The position numbers and the translations under genes are program-made. A DNA stretch of 64,000 nt from Erodium maritimum (lineage: Eukaryota; Streptophyta; Magnoliopsida; Geraniales; Geraniaceae), in the NCBI GenBank assembly GCA_963921825.1, contig OY997588.1:72371020-72435019 (forward strand), given 5' to 3'. Below the pieces are notes generated by a model. That model ran no database searches. It was given only the letters and a program-made list of their open reading frames with translations, and was not told where the DNA came from. Positions within the stretch are counted from its first letter, which is position 1, and every line of letters starts with the position of its first letter. Positions 1 through 11,460 of this stretch are shown here, in pieces.

Positions 1-1027
1 CCTGGTCATTGGAACCGGGATTACAGGAAGTTCACGGCTGATCTGAAGAAGGGCAGTGGGACTGCGCCTTCATCAAATAGCCTGGATGATATGAAGAAGG
101 GCAGTAGGACTGCGCCTTCATCAGGAAACCTGGATGATCTAAGGAAGGGCGGTGGGACCGTGCCTTCATCCGGTATTAACTCTATAGAGCTACATCTCTC
201 TACTTCCAAAGATTCATGGGTATTATATACCAGGACTGGATATCACACATGCCCTAATATATGGTGGCTGGAAGTAGGAGAGGTTTGGAAAGCACGAAGT
301 GGACCTCAGAGTTGTGGCAAATAATGTAGGATCCATGAGTCTTGCTTTGCCAAGTGGCCTTGTCTTAGTATTGTATAATGTATATTGCATACCTACTTTT
401 AGTAGGAATATTATATCTATATCCGTGTTTGACAAGGAAGGATATAATGTTACTATTATAAATGGAGTTTTCAATGTTCTATGCAATGATATGTTTTATA
501 CTAGTACTGACTTGGTTGGAGGATTGTACATATTAGATATGGGTAACAATGACTTGTTATGGTATTGTCATTTGGGCCGCATAAACAAGAAGCGCCTATA
601 AGCACTTCAAAAGTGCGGGCTTTCAGGTTCATTCGAATTCCATTCGATCGATAGGTGCAAGGTTTGTTTGATGGGCAAAATGACTAAAGTTCCCTTTATC
701 AATCGCGATGAAATTGCGGGTGAATTATTGGGGCTACTACACTCGAATGTGTGTAGACCAATAAGTTCACTTGTCAGGAGGGGTTTTAGCTACTTTATCA
801 CATTTACTGATGATTACAGTAAATATGGTTATGTCTATTAGGTGAGACATAAGTCTGAAGCTTTTGATAAATTCAATGAGTTTAAGACTAAAGTAGAAAA
901 CCAACTCGACAAAGGTATTAAGGCACTTCGATGGGATCGAGGTGGAAAATACTTGACCATAGAGTTATTAGATCATCTAAAAGAGAATGGGATCCTTTTG
1001 GAATGGACTCCTCCTGGGACACTGTAG
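1..1027 (+). pseudogene. gag zinc knuckle, protease and integrase remnant of copia A
   Basis: The window opens inside a CCHC knuckle (PGHWNRDYRKF), where the last ligand is Tyr instead of Cys, as in the other copies. A serine-rich linker of three 48-bp repeats follows, then a protease start read as WVLYTRT, where even the catalytic Asp is lost in this copy. After a frameshift shared with the other copies, the integrase zinc region reads LLWYCHLGRINKKR and CKVCLMGK. The core shows IHSNV-type Asn (codon 745-747) at the first catalytic Asp, a retained Asp pair in FTDDYSK (about 800-820), and Lys (947-949) at the catalytic Glu in DRGGKY. A private stop lies near 838. The domain ends at the stop after TPPGTL. 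It cannot encode an active integrase. Confidence 0.85.
37..180 (+). repeat. 48-bp tandem repeat in the gag linker, three units (copia A)
   Basis: Units start at 37, 85 and 133. Each encodes a 16-residue module of the form D-D-L-K-K-G-S-x-T-A-P-S-S-x-x-L. The period is a multiple of three, so copy-number change keeps frame. The same array has three units in B, C and D, but only two in E (58702-58797). It lies between the zinc knuckle and the protease. Confidence 0.9.
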
Positions 1028-3110
1028 TTGAAAGGTGTAGCCAAACGGAGAAATCGGACATTGTTAGACAATGGTCCGTTCGATGATTAGTTGGACTGAT
1101 CTCCCAATCCCTTTCTGGGGTTATGCTCTAGAGACGACCGCATTCATAGTGAATCGGGCTTCGACGAAGGGTCTGGAAGGGACACCATTTTAAAAATGGT
1201 ACGGGATGATGCCCGCTTTGTCCTTCCTAAAGATTTGTGGTTGCGAGGCTTATATGAAACATTTGGTTTCGACTAAACTCGAACCAAGATCTGAGATATG
1301 CACCTTCGTGTAGTATCCCAAAGCAACAAGGGGATACTACTTCTGCAATCCCAGTGAGAACATGGTGTTTGTCGCTTTGGTGGGGTCTTTATGGAAAATG
1401 AGTTTTGTTTCCAAATACGTCATTGGGAGGACTGTGCATCTCGAAGAAATTCAGGATGGTACAGATCTGTCTAAACCAATTGACAACCCGATAGAAAGGA
1501 GCCAGAGATTGTCGTAGAGTAAGAACCAATTATGTTGCAATTCTGGAAGGTCCAAGGAGATTTGAAAGGATCAATCTTCCACCTCCAAGATATGGTATCC
1601 GGAGGTGACAAAGAATTCATGGTGGATCACAATGATCCATCCACCTTTCAGGAAGTCGTGGATGGGCCCGACTACGAGTTATGGTTGGGAGCCATGAGGG
1701 AGGAAATGCAATCCATGTCGGACAACCAAGTTTGGGAACTGGTTGACCCCATAAATGGTGTGAAGACCATCGGATGCACATGGATCTTCAAGGTGAAGAT
1801 GGACATGGACGGCAACCCTCTGACCTACAAAGCTCGAGTTGTGGCGAAAGGTTATAGGCAGATCCAATAGATTGACTATGAGGAAACCTTCTACCTAGTG
1901 GCTATGGTCAAAATCGATCCAAATTATTCTTGACATAATTGCGTATCATAATTACGAGATATGGCAAGTGGATGTCAAAACCGTTTTCCTAAATAGAAAT
2001 TTGACTGAATACATTTATATGTCTCGACCCAAAGGTTTTGATGATCTGAAGAATAAGGGAAAGATTTATAAGTTGTTGAAATCCATTTATGGATTGAAAC
2101 GAAATTCTCGGAGTTGGATCCTTCGTTTTGATGAAACTGTAATTGGATTTGGCTTAATCAAGAATGAGGATGAATCTTGCGTTTATAAGAAGGCTAGTGG
2201 GAGAAAGATTACCTTTTTGGTTCTCATTGAAAACGACATCCCAACCTTGCACGAGACTAAAGCTTGGTTGAGGAAGTGTTTTTCAATAAAGGACTTAGGC
2301 GATGCTTCTTATATCTTAAGGATTAAGATATGTAGAGATCGCACCAAGAGGGTCTTGGATTTAAGTCAGGGAATCTATGTGAACAAGGCATTGCGTAGGT
2401 TCTCAATGCTCGATTCAAAGAAAGGACTCTTACCTACTAGCCATGGCATTCTTCTCAGCAAGACTCAGTGTCCTAAGAAACCTGATGAGTTGAAAAGGAT
2501 GATGCAAATCTTATGTGCCTGGGGGCAGGATCGATCATATATGCCATGACATGTACGAGAGCGGACATCTCGTAAGACTTATGTTGTACCAGTAGGTATC
2601 AGTCTAACCCGGAGGAAAGATGATGTTGAACTAGTCGTCGATGGATAAGTAGGCGCTAGTTTTCCAAGACAAATCCAGATGACTTTAGAAGTTAGTCGAG
2701 ATATGTGTTTGCGCTGAATAGCGGACCTTTAGCTGGGAGAGCGTAAAGCAAGATACAAAAGCAAGATAGAGGCCAAGTACATGGATGATGCAAAAGCAGC
2801 TAAGGAGGCTATGTGGATTTGGAAATTCACGGCAGGGTTGGGTGTAATTAAAAACCCATTTAGCCCGGGGAATCCATTTTGCGACAACACAAGGGCCATT
2901 GCGCAAGCTAAAAGCCCTTGTGTAATAAATCCAAACATGTACTACGTCGTATTCGCCTCATCAGAAAAATACTGAACCGAAGTGAAGTGAAGATAACCTA
3001 TATTGCAACAGATGATAACATAGCCAACCCTTTGACTAAGGCACTGTCGCTGCCTAAACATGTTAGACATGTAAATTCGATGGGGACATATTGGAGTTTA
3101 GATTGGGATT
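1028..3110 (+). pseudogene. Integrase C-terminus, reverse transcriptase and RNase H remnant of copia A
   Basis: Frameshifted integrase C-terminal sequence occupies about 1030-1450 (LSFLKI-like, then GYYFYNPSENMV in other copies). Reverse transcriptase follows: MREEMQSMSDN and W-I-F-K-V-K-M at 1690-1800, then MDVKTVFLN and KLLKSIYGLKR at 1968-2100. At 2218-2245 the frame reads FLVLIENDIP, so the YVDD catalytic box and its flank are missing without a frame change. Several stops follow, then RNase H-like sequence (CDNTRAIAQAKSP at 2880-2920) and a terminal DDNIANPLTKAL (about 3010-3050). The open block 1968-2549 is therefore not a functional polymerase. Confidence 0.85.
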
Positions 3111-3126
3111 AGGGCAAGTGGGAGAT
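3111..3126 (+). other. Polypurine tract of copia A
   Basis: AGGGCAAGTGGGAGAT lies immediately before the TGTTAG start of the 3' LTR. It is the usual copia position and composition for plus-strand priming. The same tract occurs in reverse complement next to the left LTRs of B, C and D. Confidence 0.8.
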
Positions 3127-4514
3127 TGTTAGTCTTAGTGCCCGTAGTTCAATCCTAAATGTCCAAATGTGTATATCATCCTTAGCAATAAAATTAAAGC
3201 GGCTTTATATTACTTATGTGTTGAAGTAATATATCGATGTGTGATCTGATCTATGCCCACAATGCGAATAGAACCATAGATCGAGATAGATCACACTCGA
3301 TGGGTCCCTAGTCAACAAAGCTTCACTATAAGCGACTAGTATGAAAGATGGCTCTTTATGGCTTACGTTCTGTTAGTCATTGGAATGGGATTCCGGAGTC
3401 TGATCATAGATATCATGTGGGACATGATATTGGACGACCCGCCCTGAATATGTGCCATAGATTAAGTCATGAACATATTCAGTGTCATAGCTTGTCATGT
3501 ATCCTTAGACCAAGGAGTCTTTGTGATCGCTATGTAGTCAACAACTGAGTTTGACCTGAGCCTAACGTTGTCCGCAACAGGGCTTCCATAACGGCCAGGA
3601 TTGGCTTGGGGATGGGCTGCATGAGTGACACGAAATATGGATAAGGGATTTATCCCTCATACAAAGGTATGAGAAAGATATCGGTTCTCGGCCGCTTGAT
3701 CGAGAGTGACTGAAAGAATAACATGACCATGCACATGATACTAGGTATCATATATTCAGTCATCTCACATATCAAGGAACAGTGATTGAGAATAATAAGG
3801 ATGACGGCTCTATGCCTTATCTCAATCAGGATATCGGAGATAAAAGGATAGTGACATAGACGACGGAAAGGTTAGAATCGACAGGGTCGATTCGTTATAT
3901 AGTGTCAGGGAATACTAAAGTCTCGTTAGTGGCCACTTATATAGGATCAAGTAAAATGGGATTTTACGTTGACCTATTGACATGCATAAACCTAAGGGTC
4001 ACACCGGAGGGTGAAACTAATTGACACATTTATGGAGAATGGCCAAAAAGGAGTTGTCTCGTGACATGACCAAAACTTGGTTTTGGGTCATGTTCCTGTA
4101 AGTGAATATAACTTTACGGATCGATACAAGGCTTGGAGTCTTGTTATTTATCGCGTCGGATAATTTTGGACATTTTCGATATGGCAAGCTTTGAGGCGAT
4201 GAGCGAATCACGGGACCTCGTTGGAAATTGCCACTGGCCATGTTCCAAGAGGCGCATGAAAGGCTCATGAAACCAAGGCCCATGGAAATATTTAATCAAG
4301 TCTTGATTAATTAGTACTAAGTAAGCATGACAAAGATTAAGGTGTTGATGAATCACCACCTAACTCCATCTTATCTAGCCATACTTTGTCCTATTTACAC
4401 CTTACTTGTCACTATGCTTGTGCCATGCCTTTAGTTGGACAAGTATGGGGTTTGTTATGTTTAAGTCATCTTTTTTCAACATAAAAAACACAGGACAAGA
4501 ATAGAAAACACAAG
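3127..4514 (+). repeat. 3' LTR of copia A, first part
   Basis: Begins TGTTAGTCTTAGTGCC directly after the polypurine tract and aligns along its length with the intact solo LTR at 44137-45816. It is broken at 4514 by a gypsy insertion and resumes at 11156. It carries the family's 29-bp near-perfect hairpin built on TTAATCAAG / CTTGATTAA at about 4292-4317. Confidence 0.9.
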
Positions 4515-7482
4515 TGTAAGAACCACTCCCGGTCAACGCCAGTCAAATCGGTGAAAAACAGGAATTTTAAAAAATTTGGAGAAACACCTAAATGAACCTA
4601 AATTTGACCCCGAGGGTCATATCGGACTTAAGTTGACCACGATATCGACCAAAGTGAGTTCTGGGGGACTCAGGGCAACTTTCTGACCAATTTGGGAAAG
4701 GTTGACTTTTTTCTGGAAAAGTCAACCGAGCGACGTTTTGGTCCGTTCGAGACCCGTTTTGGATCCAAAAAGCTTAGCCGTTGTTACAGCGGTCTTAGTT
4801 GAGCCGTTTCCTTGTAGCCTGTGAAGTTTAGTAATTTCTTGGAAAATGGGCCCGTTCGGGGCCCGAGACGGCCGAATTTCGCGAATCTGACTGAAAAATA
4901 TCTAGAAGATATTTTCCAAGAGGGGTGGGACCCACTTCCCACATGTCACACAAGTGGTGGTGTTAGGTAATTTTGAACAAAACAAAAGGAAGACCACAAG
5001 GTAGGTTCGGCCACTTTGAAAAAAAAAAGAGATAAAAAGAGAGAGAAAAGGAGAGAAGGAGAGAAAAAGAGAAGAAGGAGTTAGGGTTTAGGGTTTTCCC
5101 GACGATCCAACCAACGGATCGTCTCAACGATCGAAGAATCGAGCTCCAGTCGTCATTCCCTACGGTGAGAACCTATTCGATTTTCGTTTTGATACGTTTA
5201 AAAGTTAGGGTTTGGGCTTAAACGGGTTAAATATGGATGAGTCGTGGTGTAGGGTTCGTTGGGAACGTTTTGGAGCGAAAAGGATCGGTTTCCGGTGATC
5301 GGAGGCTTGGGGGAGCTCCGGCCACCGTGGGTGGTGGGTGGGCGGAGCTGGGTGGTGGCTGGACGGAACTAGGACCGGCCACCATGGTGGTAAACCGGTC
5401 CAAAACCGGTCCAGCCACCCACGGGTCTTGATGGCCGGGTGAGGCCCACGTGTTCGGGTCTCGGGTTTTCGTGTTCGGGTGGTTTAGGACGATCCCCAAG
5501 TCGTTAATCTACACCCGGAACAAATTTTGGAATTAAAGTGTAAAAGTTGGAAATGACGGGTTTAGAAACTTTAAAAGCGAATTAAATCGCTCGGAAGTCG
5601 GAAATTGATTCCGTCGATTGTGTTGGAACCCTTGAATTATTCTAAGATCGTAGAAACGAAAACGGGAATTTTCGGATCCCCGGAAGGGCGTTTTCCAATC
5701 CCGGGCAGATTCGCCGAGCCGGGCAAATCGGGCCTTTCCGGGCCCGTTGTTGACAATGTCGAGTAATTGGGAAGTTTGGGAGTGATTGACATTACCGGGG
5801 TTGCATTTGGGCGTCTAATTCTTTAAATTCAGTTTTTGCCTGCGAACTTAAAAAGTGTTTTAATTGTGATCTTGTTAGATCGTGCCGAGGACCGCGGAAA
5901 GGGAAAGCTAGGCGAGTGATCGTGAGCACGCCGGAGCTTGGTTGTGAACTTTTGGGAAAGCGTACGAGGTTGGGAAAAGTAGCCGGATCTCGGCCTTGAC
6001 TAGGTAAAGTTAACAGTAGAAATGCATGAGACACTTAGTAGCGTCGTAGGATAAGTAAGTTACCGAACACTAGAAATGCAGGCGACACCTAGTGGTGTCG
6101 TATGATACGAGAACATATCGAACAATAGAAAGGCATGTGACACTTAGTAGTGTCGTAGGATAAGTGAACTTATCGAACAATAGAAATACTGGTGGCCTTT
6201 GGTTGTGCACGGAGGTTGATTGAATTGTTTATGTGTCTTAGGTGGCCATGAGTGCCCGTGGGGAGTTGAACCCGTATTTTACTGTTTGTGTGTCTTGGGT
6301 GGCCATGAGTGCCCGTGGGGAGTTGAACCCGTATTTTACTGTTTGTGTGTCTTGGGTGGCCATGAGTGCCCGTGGGGAGTTGAACCCGTATTTTACTATT
6401 TGTGTGTCTTGGGTGGCCATGAGTGCCCACGGGGAGTTGAAACCCTATTTTACTGTTTGTGTGTCTTGGGTGGCCATGAGTGCCCGTGGGTAGTTGAACC
6501 CGTAATTTTACTGTTTGTGTGTCGTGGGTGGCTAGGTGTGCCTTTGGGGTGTTGAACCCGTGTGTTACTGTTTTGTGTGTCGTGGGTGACCATGTGTGCC
6601 TACGGGGTGTTAAACCTGTGTTGTCGCTTGTTGTTGAACTTTGGTTGTGATTGTGATTGCCTGAGGTTGGGGGCCCACCTGACAATATAGGGGTCCTGTG
6701 GTCGCGCGCGTGGGAGTTGGCTAGCCTTCCGGCTAACCACCGGTAAAGTTGTGCATTCTTCTGCGATGAAGGGCGGTTCCCCTTCCGACTAGCTATCAGA
6801 AAAGTATTGTGGTATATGTCGCGAACAGGTCGACCGCCTGGCCCGACTGAGTGTCGGGTAAAGTTGTGTGGGGCAGGCTCAAGCCCAGCCGGTTAGCAAC
6901 CGGCACTGAGCAGCTAGAGTGCGATCCTTTGTGATCTTGTTTGTCGTGTGCGATCCTTTGTGATCTTGGGTGTTGCGTGGTTATTATTCGCGTTTTGGGT
7001 TGAGGTCGTAACCGTTGTGTCGGGTCTACATTACGTGTCCGGGTGTTGAGTTGGTTGGGGAAAGTAACGGTTTTCGTGTGATAGTCGGGTTACTTGAGTT
7101 TGGGGATAGTAGTCCCCGGTGTTTGGTTTGTTGTGGGTGTTTCCGGCATTTTTTGCTAGTATGTCATAGTCAGTCTGGTATACGTGGTCGTGAGCGAACG
7201 CTCACCCCTAGCTGCTTTTCCTACAGGTACTAGTCGCGAGACGGACTAGGGGAGCTCTCGAAGCTTGAAGAGCTGGGAACGGGAGTCCGGGTTTTTGGGA
7301 GTTTAGCGATGTACGCTCTAGTTTTTGTCCGCTTGTTTTGGACGTGTTTTCAGTTGTAAAATATTATTTTGATTAACTTAAGTGGTGATTTTAAGTGGTT
7401 TACTAAAATGTTTTAAAAAAATTGTTTTACTGTTTCATCGTTCGCGTTCCGGGTCTGGTTATACCGAATTCGGGGCGTGACA
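4515..7482 (+). repeat. 5' LTR of the Tekay-like element, 2968 bp
   Basis: The boundary is set by TG...CA ends, the primer site three bases after its end, and alignment with the second copy at 8543-11155. Contents in order: a purine-rich tract (about 5020-5080), a telobox-like TTAGGGTTTAGGG (about 5080-5095), and a 57-bp minisatellite (about 6231-6620). The open frames called across the minisatellite are by-products of a period divisible by three. Confidence 0.9.
6231..6625 (+). repeat. 57-bp minisatellite in the 5' LTR, about seven units
   Basis: Units share a GGTGGCCATGAGTGCC core, with cores at about 6241, 6298, 6355, 6412, 6469, 6527 and 6584. The first five are close copies. The last two are diverged (GGTGGCTAGG, GGTGACCATG). 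The other LTR has about six units. Confidence 0.9.
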
Positions 7483-7485
7483 GTT

Positions 7486-7497
7486 TGGTATCAGAGC
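7486..7497 (+). other. Primer-binding site, tRNA-iMet type (Tekay-like element)
   Basis: TGGTATCAGAGC lies three bases after the end of the 5' LTR. It matches the complement of the 3' end of plant initiator methionine tRNA, used by most plant LTR retrotransposons. Confidence 0.9.
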
Positions 7498-8205
7498 TCG
7501 AGGTTTCACACCTCAAACTGTATGTGAATTAGGTGGGGAGAGTCGAGTCATTAAAAGTCCCGTCGTGCGTTGGGTGCGCAAGTCGGAAACCGTGTGTATA
7601 CCCGTAGTGACTTGAGTCCTGTTTATTGTTGTGTGTTTGTGCAGTACTGTGGTTACTGGCATAATGATTGTGTGTTGCTGTGTGAAACGTTTTTAAGCTG
7701 TCGCGACTCGACTCAGGAGCGCTCCTGTTGTCGAACGTGACGGTTCTGATATCAAGTGGGTACAATGTAGTTCGGGGACGCCTGGACCGTGTTGTAACTA
7801 CATGATGTCAAAAATGAGGTTTTATAATGAAAAGGAGAATGTTTTAAAATTGGTTCGCCCGGTGGGCGTGTTTTGATTTTTGTTGGCTCGGTGGGCGTGT
7901 TTTGATGTTGGTTGGCCTTGTCGGCTTGTGATTGAGGTTGGGGGACTTGAATTTGATTGTGAGTCGTGTGCAGTTTGTGTGTTGTTATTGAGTGACGTTG
8001 TTCACGATTGTGTCGGGTCGTGTTGAGGTCTCCCTTACGTGAGCGAGTAATTGAGGTGTTAATAGCGTGAGCAGTGTGGCGTTTTAGTAACGAGTACGCT
8101 AGAGTAGGCATAGGTGGTGTGAACGCTAGTATTTTGAGCACGTCGTCGTTGTATAAGTTCGCAAACTAAGCGTTTGCGTGTATCCGTGCAGAGGATACCG
8201 ACTAC
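7498..8205 (+). other. Untranslated leader of the Tekay-like element
   Basis: About 700 bp between the primer site and the gag start. It is GT-rich with no long plus-strand frame. I see nothing else in it. Confidence 0.6.
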
Positions 8206-8519
8206 ATGGCACATGGCAGGAGAGGACGATCAGCTGTGACATCGGGACGGGCGCCCACACGTGGTAGGAGGGGACGGTCAGCTAGGGCACTAGGACGGAT
8301 GCCCACCGTCGAACCCGCTGAGTACACGGAAGCCCAAGGTACTCCCGTCGGGGAGGACAGGAGGAGCGATGCAGAACCATCTGCGGGCACGCCCAACATC
8401 CCGCCGGTCGCAGGCCAGCCCACTACGACCGCTTTGGACGAGCTGACCTGGACGGTGCAGAGCTTGGTGGCGGCAGCTTCGGAGACGGCAACCGTTCCCT
8501 CCTACCACGTGTGGGCGGA
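8206..8519 (+). pseudogene. gag N-terminus, truncated (Tekay-like element)
   Basis: An ATG at 8206 opens a basic, Arg/Gly-rich start (MAHGRRGRSAV, repeated as RGRRGRSAR), then an acidic Pro-rich stretch and LDELTWTVQSLV. This matches the layout of Del/Tekay gag N-termini as I know them. At about 8520 the sequence switches into LTR sequence, so the open frame to 8610 is partly LTR. Only about 105 gag residues remain. No zinc knuckle is present. Confidence 0.65.
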
Positions 8520-8542
8520 GAATGGGCCCGTTCGGGGCCCGA

Positions 8543-11155
8543 GAAGTTTCTTAATTTCTTGGAAAATGGGCCCGTTCGGGGCCCGAGACGGCCGAATTTC
8601 GCGAATCTGACTAAAAAATATCTAGAAGATATCTTGCAAAAGGGGTGGGACCCACTTGGCACATGTCACACAAGTGGTGGTGTTAGGTAATTTTGAACAA
8701 AACAAAAGGAAGACCATAAGGTAGGTTCGGCAACTTTGAAAAAAAAAGAGAAAAATAGAGAGACAAAGGAGATTGAAAGAAGAGAGAAGGAGAGAAAAAG
8801 AGAAGAAGGAGTTAGGGTTTAGGTTTTTCCCGACGATCCAACCAACGGATCGTCTCAACAATCGAAGAATCGAGCTCCCGTCATCATTCCCTACGGTGAG
8901 AACCTATTCGATTTTCGTTTTGATACGTTTAAAAGTTAGGGTTTGGACTTAAACGGGTTAAATATGGACGAGTCGAGGTGTAGGGTTCGTTGGGAACGTT
9001 TTGGAGCGAAAAGGATCGGTTTCCGGTGACCGGAGGCTCGGGGGAACTCCGACCACCGTGGGTGGTGTCTGGCCGGAGCTGGGTGGTGGCTGGCCAGAAC
9101 TAGGACCGGCCACCATGGTGGTGAACCGGTCCAAAACCGGTCCAGCCACCCACGGGCTTGATGGCCGGGTGGGGCCCACGTGTTCGGGTCTCGGGTTTTC
9201 ATGTTCGGGTGGTTTAGGACGATCCCTAAGTCGTTAATCCACACCCAGAACGAATTTTGGAATTAAATTGTAAAAGTTGGAAATGACGGGTTTAGAAACT
9301 TTAAACGCGAATTAAATCGCTCGGAAGTCGGAAATTGATTCCGTCGATTGCGTTGGAACCCTTGAATTATTCTAAGATCGTAGAAACGAAAACGGGAATT
9401 TTCGGATCCCCGGAAGGGCGTTTTCCAATCCCGGGCAGATTCGCCGAGCCGGGCAAATCGGGCCTTTCCGGGCCCGTTGTTGACAATGTCGAGTAATTGG
9501 GAAGTTTGGGAGTGATCGACATTACCGGGGTTGCATTTGGGCATCTAATTCTTTAAATTCAGTTTTTGCCTGCGAACTTAAAAAGTGTTTTAATTGTGGT
9601 CTTGTTAGATCGTGCCGAGGACCACGGAAAGGGAAAGCTAGGCGAGTGATCGTGAGCACGCTGGAGCTTGGTTGTGAACTTTTGGGAAAGCGTACGAGGT
9701 AGGGAAAAGTAGCCGGATCTCGGCCTTGACTAGGGAAAGTTAACAGTAGAAATGCATGAGACACTTAGTAGTGTCGTAGGATAAGTAAGTTATCGAACAC
9801 TAGAAATGAAGGCGACACCTAGTGGGGTTGTATGATACGAGAACGTATCGAACAATAGAAAGGCATGTGACACTTAGTAGTGTCGTGGGATAAGTGAACT
9901 TATCGAACAATAGAAATACTGGTGGCATTTGGTTGTGCCCCGAGGTTGATTGAATTGTTTGTGTGTCTTGGGTGGCCATGAGTGCCCGTGGGGAGTTGAA
10001 CCCGTATTTTACTATTTGTGTGTCTTGGGTGGCCATGGGTGCCTGTGGGGTGTTGAACCCGTATTTTACTATATGTGTGTCTTGGGTGGCCATGAGTGCC
10101 CGTGGGGAGTTGAAACCCTATTTTACTGTTTGTGTGTCTTGGGTGGCCATGAGTGCTCGTCTGGAGTTGAACCCGTAATTTTACTGTTTGTGTGTCGTGG
10201 GTGGCTAGGTGTGCCTTTGGGGTGTTGAACCCGTGTGTTACTGTTTTGTTTGTCGTGGGTGTCCATGTGTGCCTGTGGGGTGTTAAACCTGTGTTGTCGC
10301 TTATTGTTGAACTTTGGTTGTGATTGTGATTGCCTGAGGTTGGTGGCCCACCTGACAATAAAGGGGTTCTGTGGTCGCGCGCGTGGGGGTTGGCTAGCCT
10401 TCCGGCTAACCACCGGTAAACTTGTGCATTCTTCTGCGATGAAGGGAGGCTCCCCTTCTGACTAGCTATCGGAAAAGTATTGCGGTATATGTCTTGAATT
10501 GGTCGACCGCCTGGCCCGACTAAGTGTCGGGGAAAGTTGCATGGGGCAGTCTCGAGCCCAGCCGGTTAGCAACCGGCACTGAGCAGCTGGAGTGCGATCC
10601 TTTGTGATCTTTTTTGCCGTGTGCGATCCGTTGTTATCTTTGGTGTTGCGTGGTTATTATTCGCGTTTTGGGTTGAGGTCGTAACCGTTGTGTCGGGTCT
10701 ACATTACGTGTCCGGGTGTTGAGTTGGTTGGGGAAAGTAACGGTTTTCGTGTGACAGTCGGGTTACTTGAGTTTGTGGATAGTAGTCTCCAGTGTTTGGT
10801 TTGTTGTGGGTGTTTCCGGCATTTTCTGCTAGTATGCCGTAGTCAGTCTGGTATCCGTGGTGGTGGGCGAACGCTCACCCCTAGCTGCTTTTCCTATAGG
10901 TACTAGTCGCGAGACGGACTAGGGGAGCTCTCGAAGCTTGAAGAGCTGGGAGCGGGAGTCCGAGTTTTTGGGAGTTTAGCGACGTACGCTCTAGTTTTTG
11001 TCTGCTTGTTTTGGACGTGTTTTAAGTTGTAAAATATTATTTTGATTAACTTAAGTGGTGATTTTAAGTGGTTTACTAAAATGTTTTAAAAAAATTGTTT
11101 TACTGTTTCATCGTTCGCGTTCCGGGTCCGGTTATACCGAATTCGGGGCGTGACA
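8543..11155 (+). repeat. 3' LTR of the Tekay-like element, 5'-truncated
   Basis: Aligns with 4823-7482 of the first LTR and lacks its first 308 bp. At the junction the motif GGGCCCGTTCGGGGCCC occurs at about 8523 and again at about 8569. This is consistent with end joining or a template switch that duplicated a short palindromic patch. It ends GGGGCGTGACA at 11155. Confidence 0.9.
9958..10300 (+). repeat. 57-bp minisatellite in the 3' LTR, about six units
   Basis: Same unit as in the 5' LTR, with one fewer close copy (cores near 9972, 10029, 10088, 10145, 10203, 10260). The difference means the array changed length after insertion or during reverse transcription. Confidence 0.85.
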
Positions 11156-11460
11156 ACAACTTCTCTCCCTCTCTCCCTAAAATTTCGGGTTTGTCAAGCT
11201 CCCACCTCCATTTTTGTGTTCTTTAGTCCTCAAAGAGAAGAACTACGTGTCTTTGATTCCCATGTGGATACGTAGGCGTCTTGGAGACTCAAGTCAATCA
11301 TTCGTTAACCGGTGTTCTTGTTTTGGTAAGAAATAGTGCTGAATTTTTCACTTATGAATTCATTCTTTGTTAGTTGTTCTATGGTTTTAATCGTCTCTTG
11401 GTTTTCATTGATTTTCCGCTTCGAGTTGGTTCATCTCAAACCCTACCTAGAGACACAACA
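11156..11460 (+). repeat. 3' LTR of copia A, second part
   Basis: Continues the LTR broken at 4514 and ends AGACACAACA at 11460, the slightly decayed form of the family end GAGACCCAACA. Confidence 0.9.

Larger units (their letters stand above)
4515..11155 (+). mobile_element. Del/Tekay-like Ty3-gypsy element with 3-kb LTRs, internal region almost wholly deleted
   Basis: A 2968-bp LTR (TGTAAGAACC to GGGGCGTGACA) is followed by an iMet primer site, a leader and a gag start. It then joins a second, 5'-truncated LTR directly. Flanking 5-mers are ACAAG (4510-4514) and ACAAC (11156-11160), a target duplication with one mismatch. The uninterrupted copia LTR reads ACAAC at this point. Protease, polymerase, integrase and the 3' polypurine tract are absent. 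The GGGGCGTGACA end followed by TTTGGTATCAGAGC is what I know from the Del/Tekay chromovirus lineage. The lineage call rests on these ends and a basic RG-rich gag start only. Confidence 0.85.
1..11460 (+). mobile_element. Copia element A, 3' portion, with a gypsy element nested in its LTR
   Basis: The order zinc knuckle, protease, integrase, reverse transcriptase, RNase H, polypurine tract, LTR is seen on the plus strand, with integrase before reverse transcriptase, which defines Ty1-copia. The element enters from the left edge in the gag zinc knuckle, so its 5' LTR and leader are outside the window. Internal sequence runs to 3126 and the 3' LTR begins at 3127. That LTR is split at 4514 by a Tekay-like gypsy element and resumes at 11156. 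The reading frames carry more stops and frameshifts than element C, so this is an older copy of the same family. Confidence 0.9.

Noticed and set aside
6231-6625. Possible CRISPR-like regular array
   Set aside because: Units are contiguous with no unique spacers, and the window is plant nuclear DNA. It is a minisatellite.
6170-6685. Long open frames on both strands across the LTR minisatellite
   Set aside because: They arise from a 57-bp period divisible by three inside an LTR. Residue repeats follow the DNA repeat and there is no start context or domain.
8422-8662. Minus-strand frame across the Tekay gag/LTR joint
   Set aside because: It is a shadow spanning an artificial junction, without recognisable domains.
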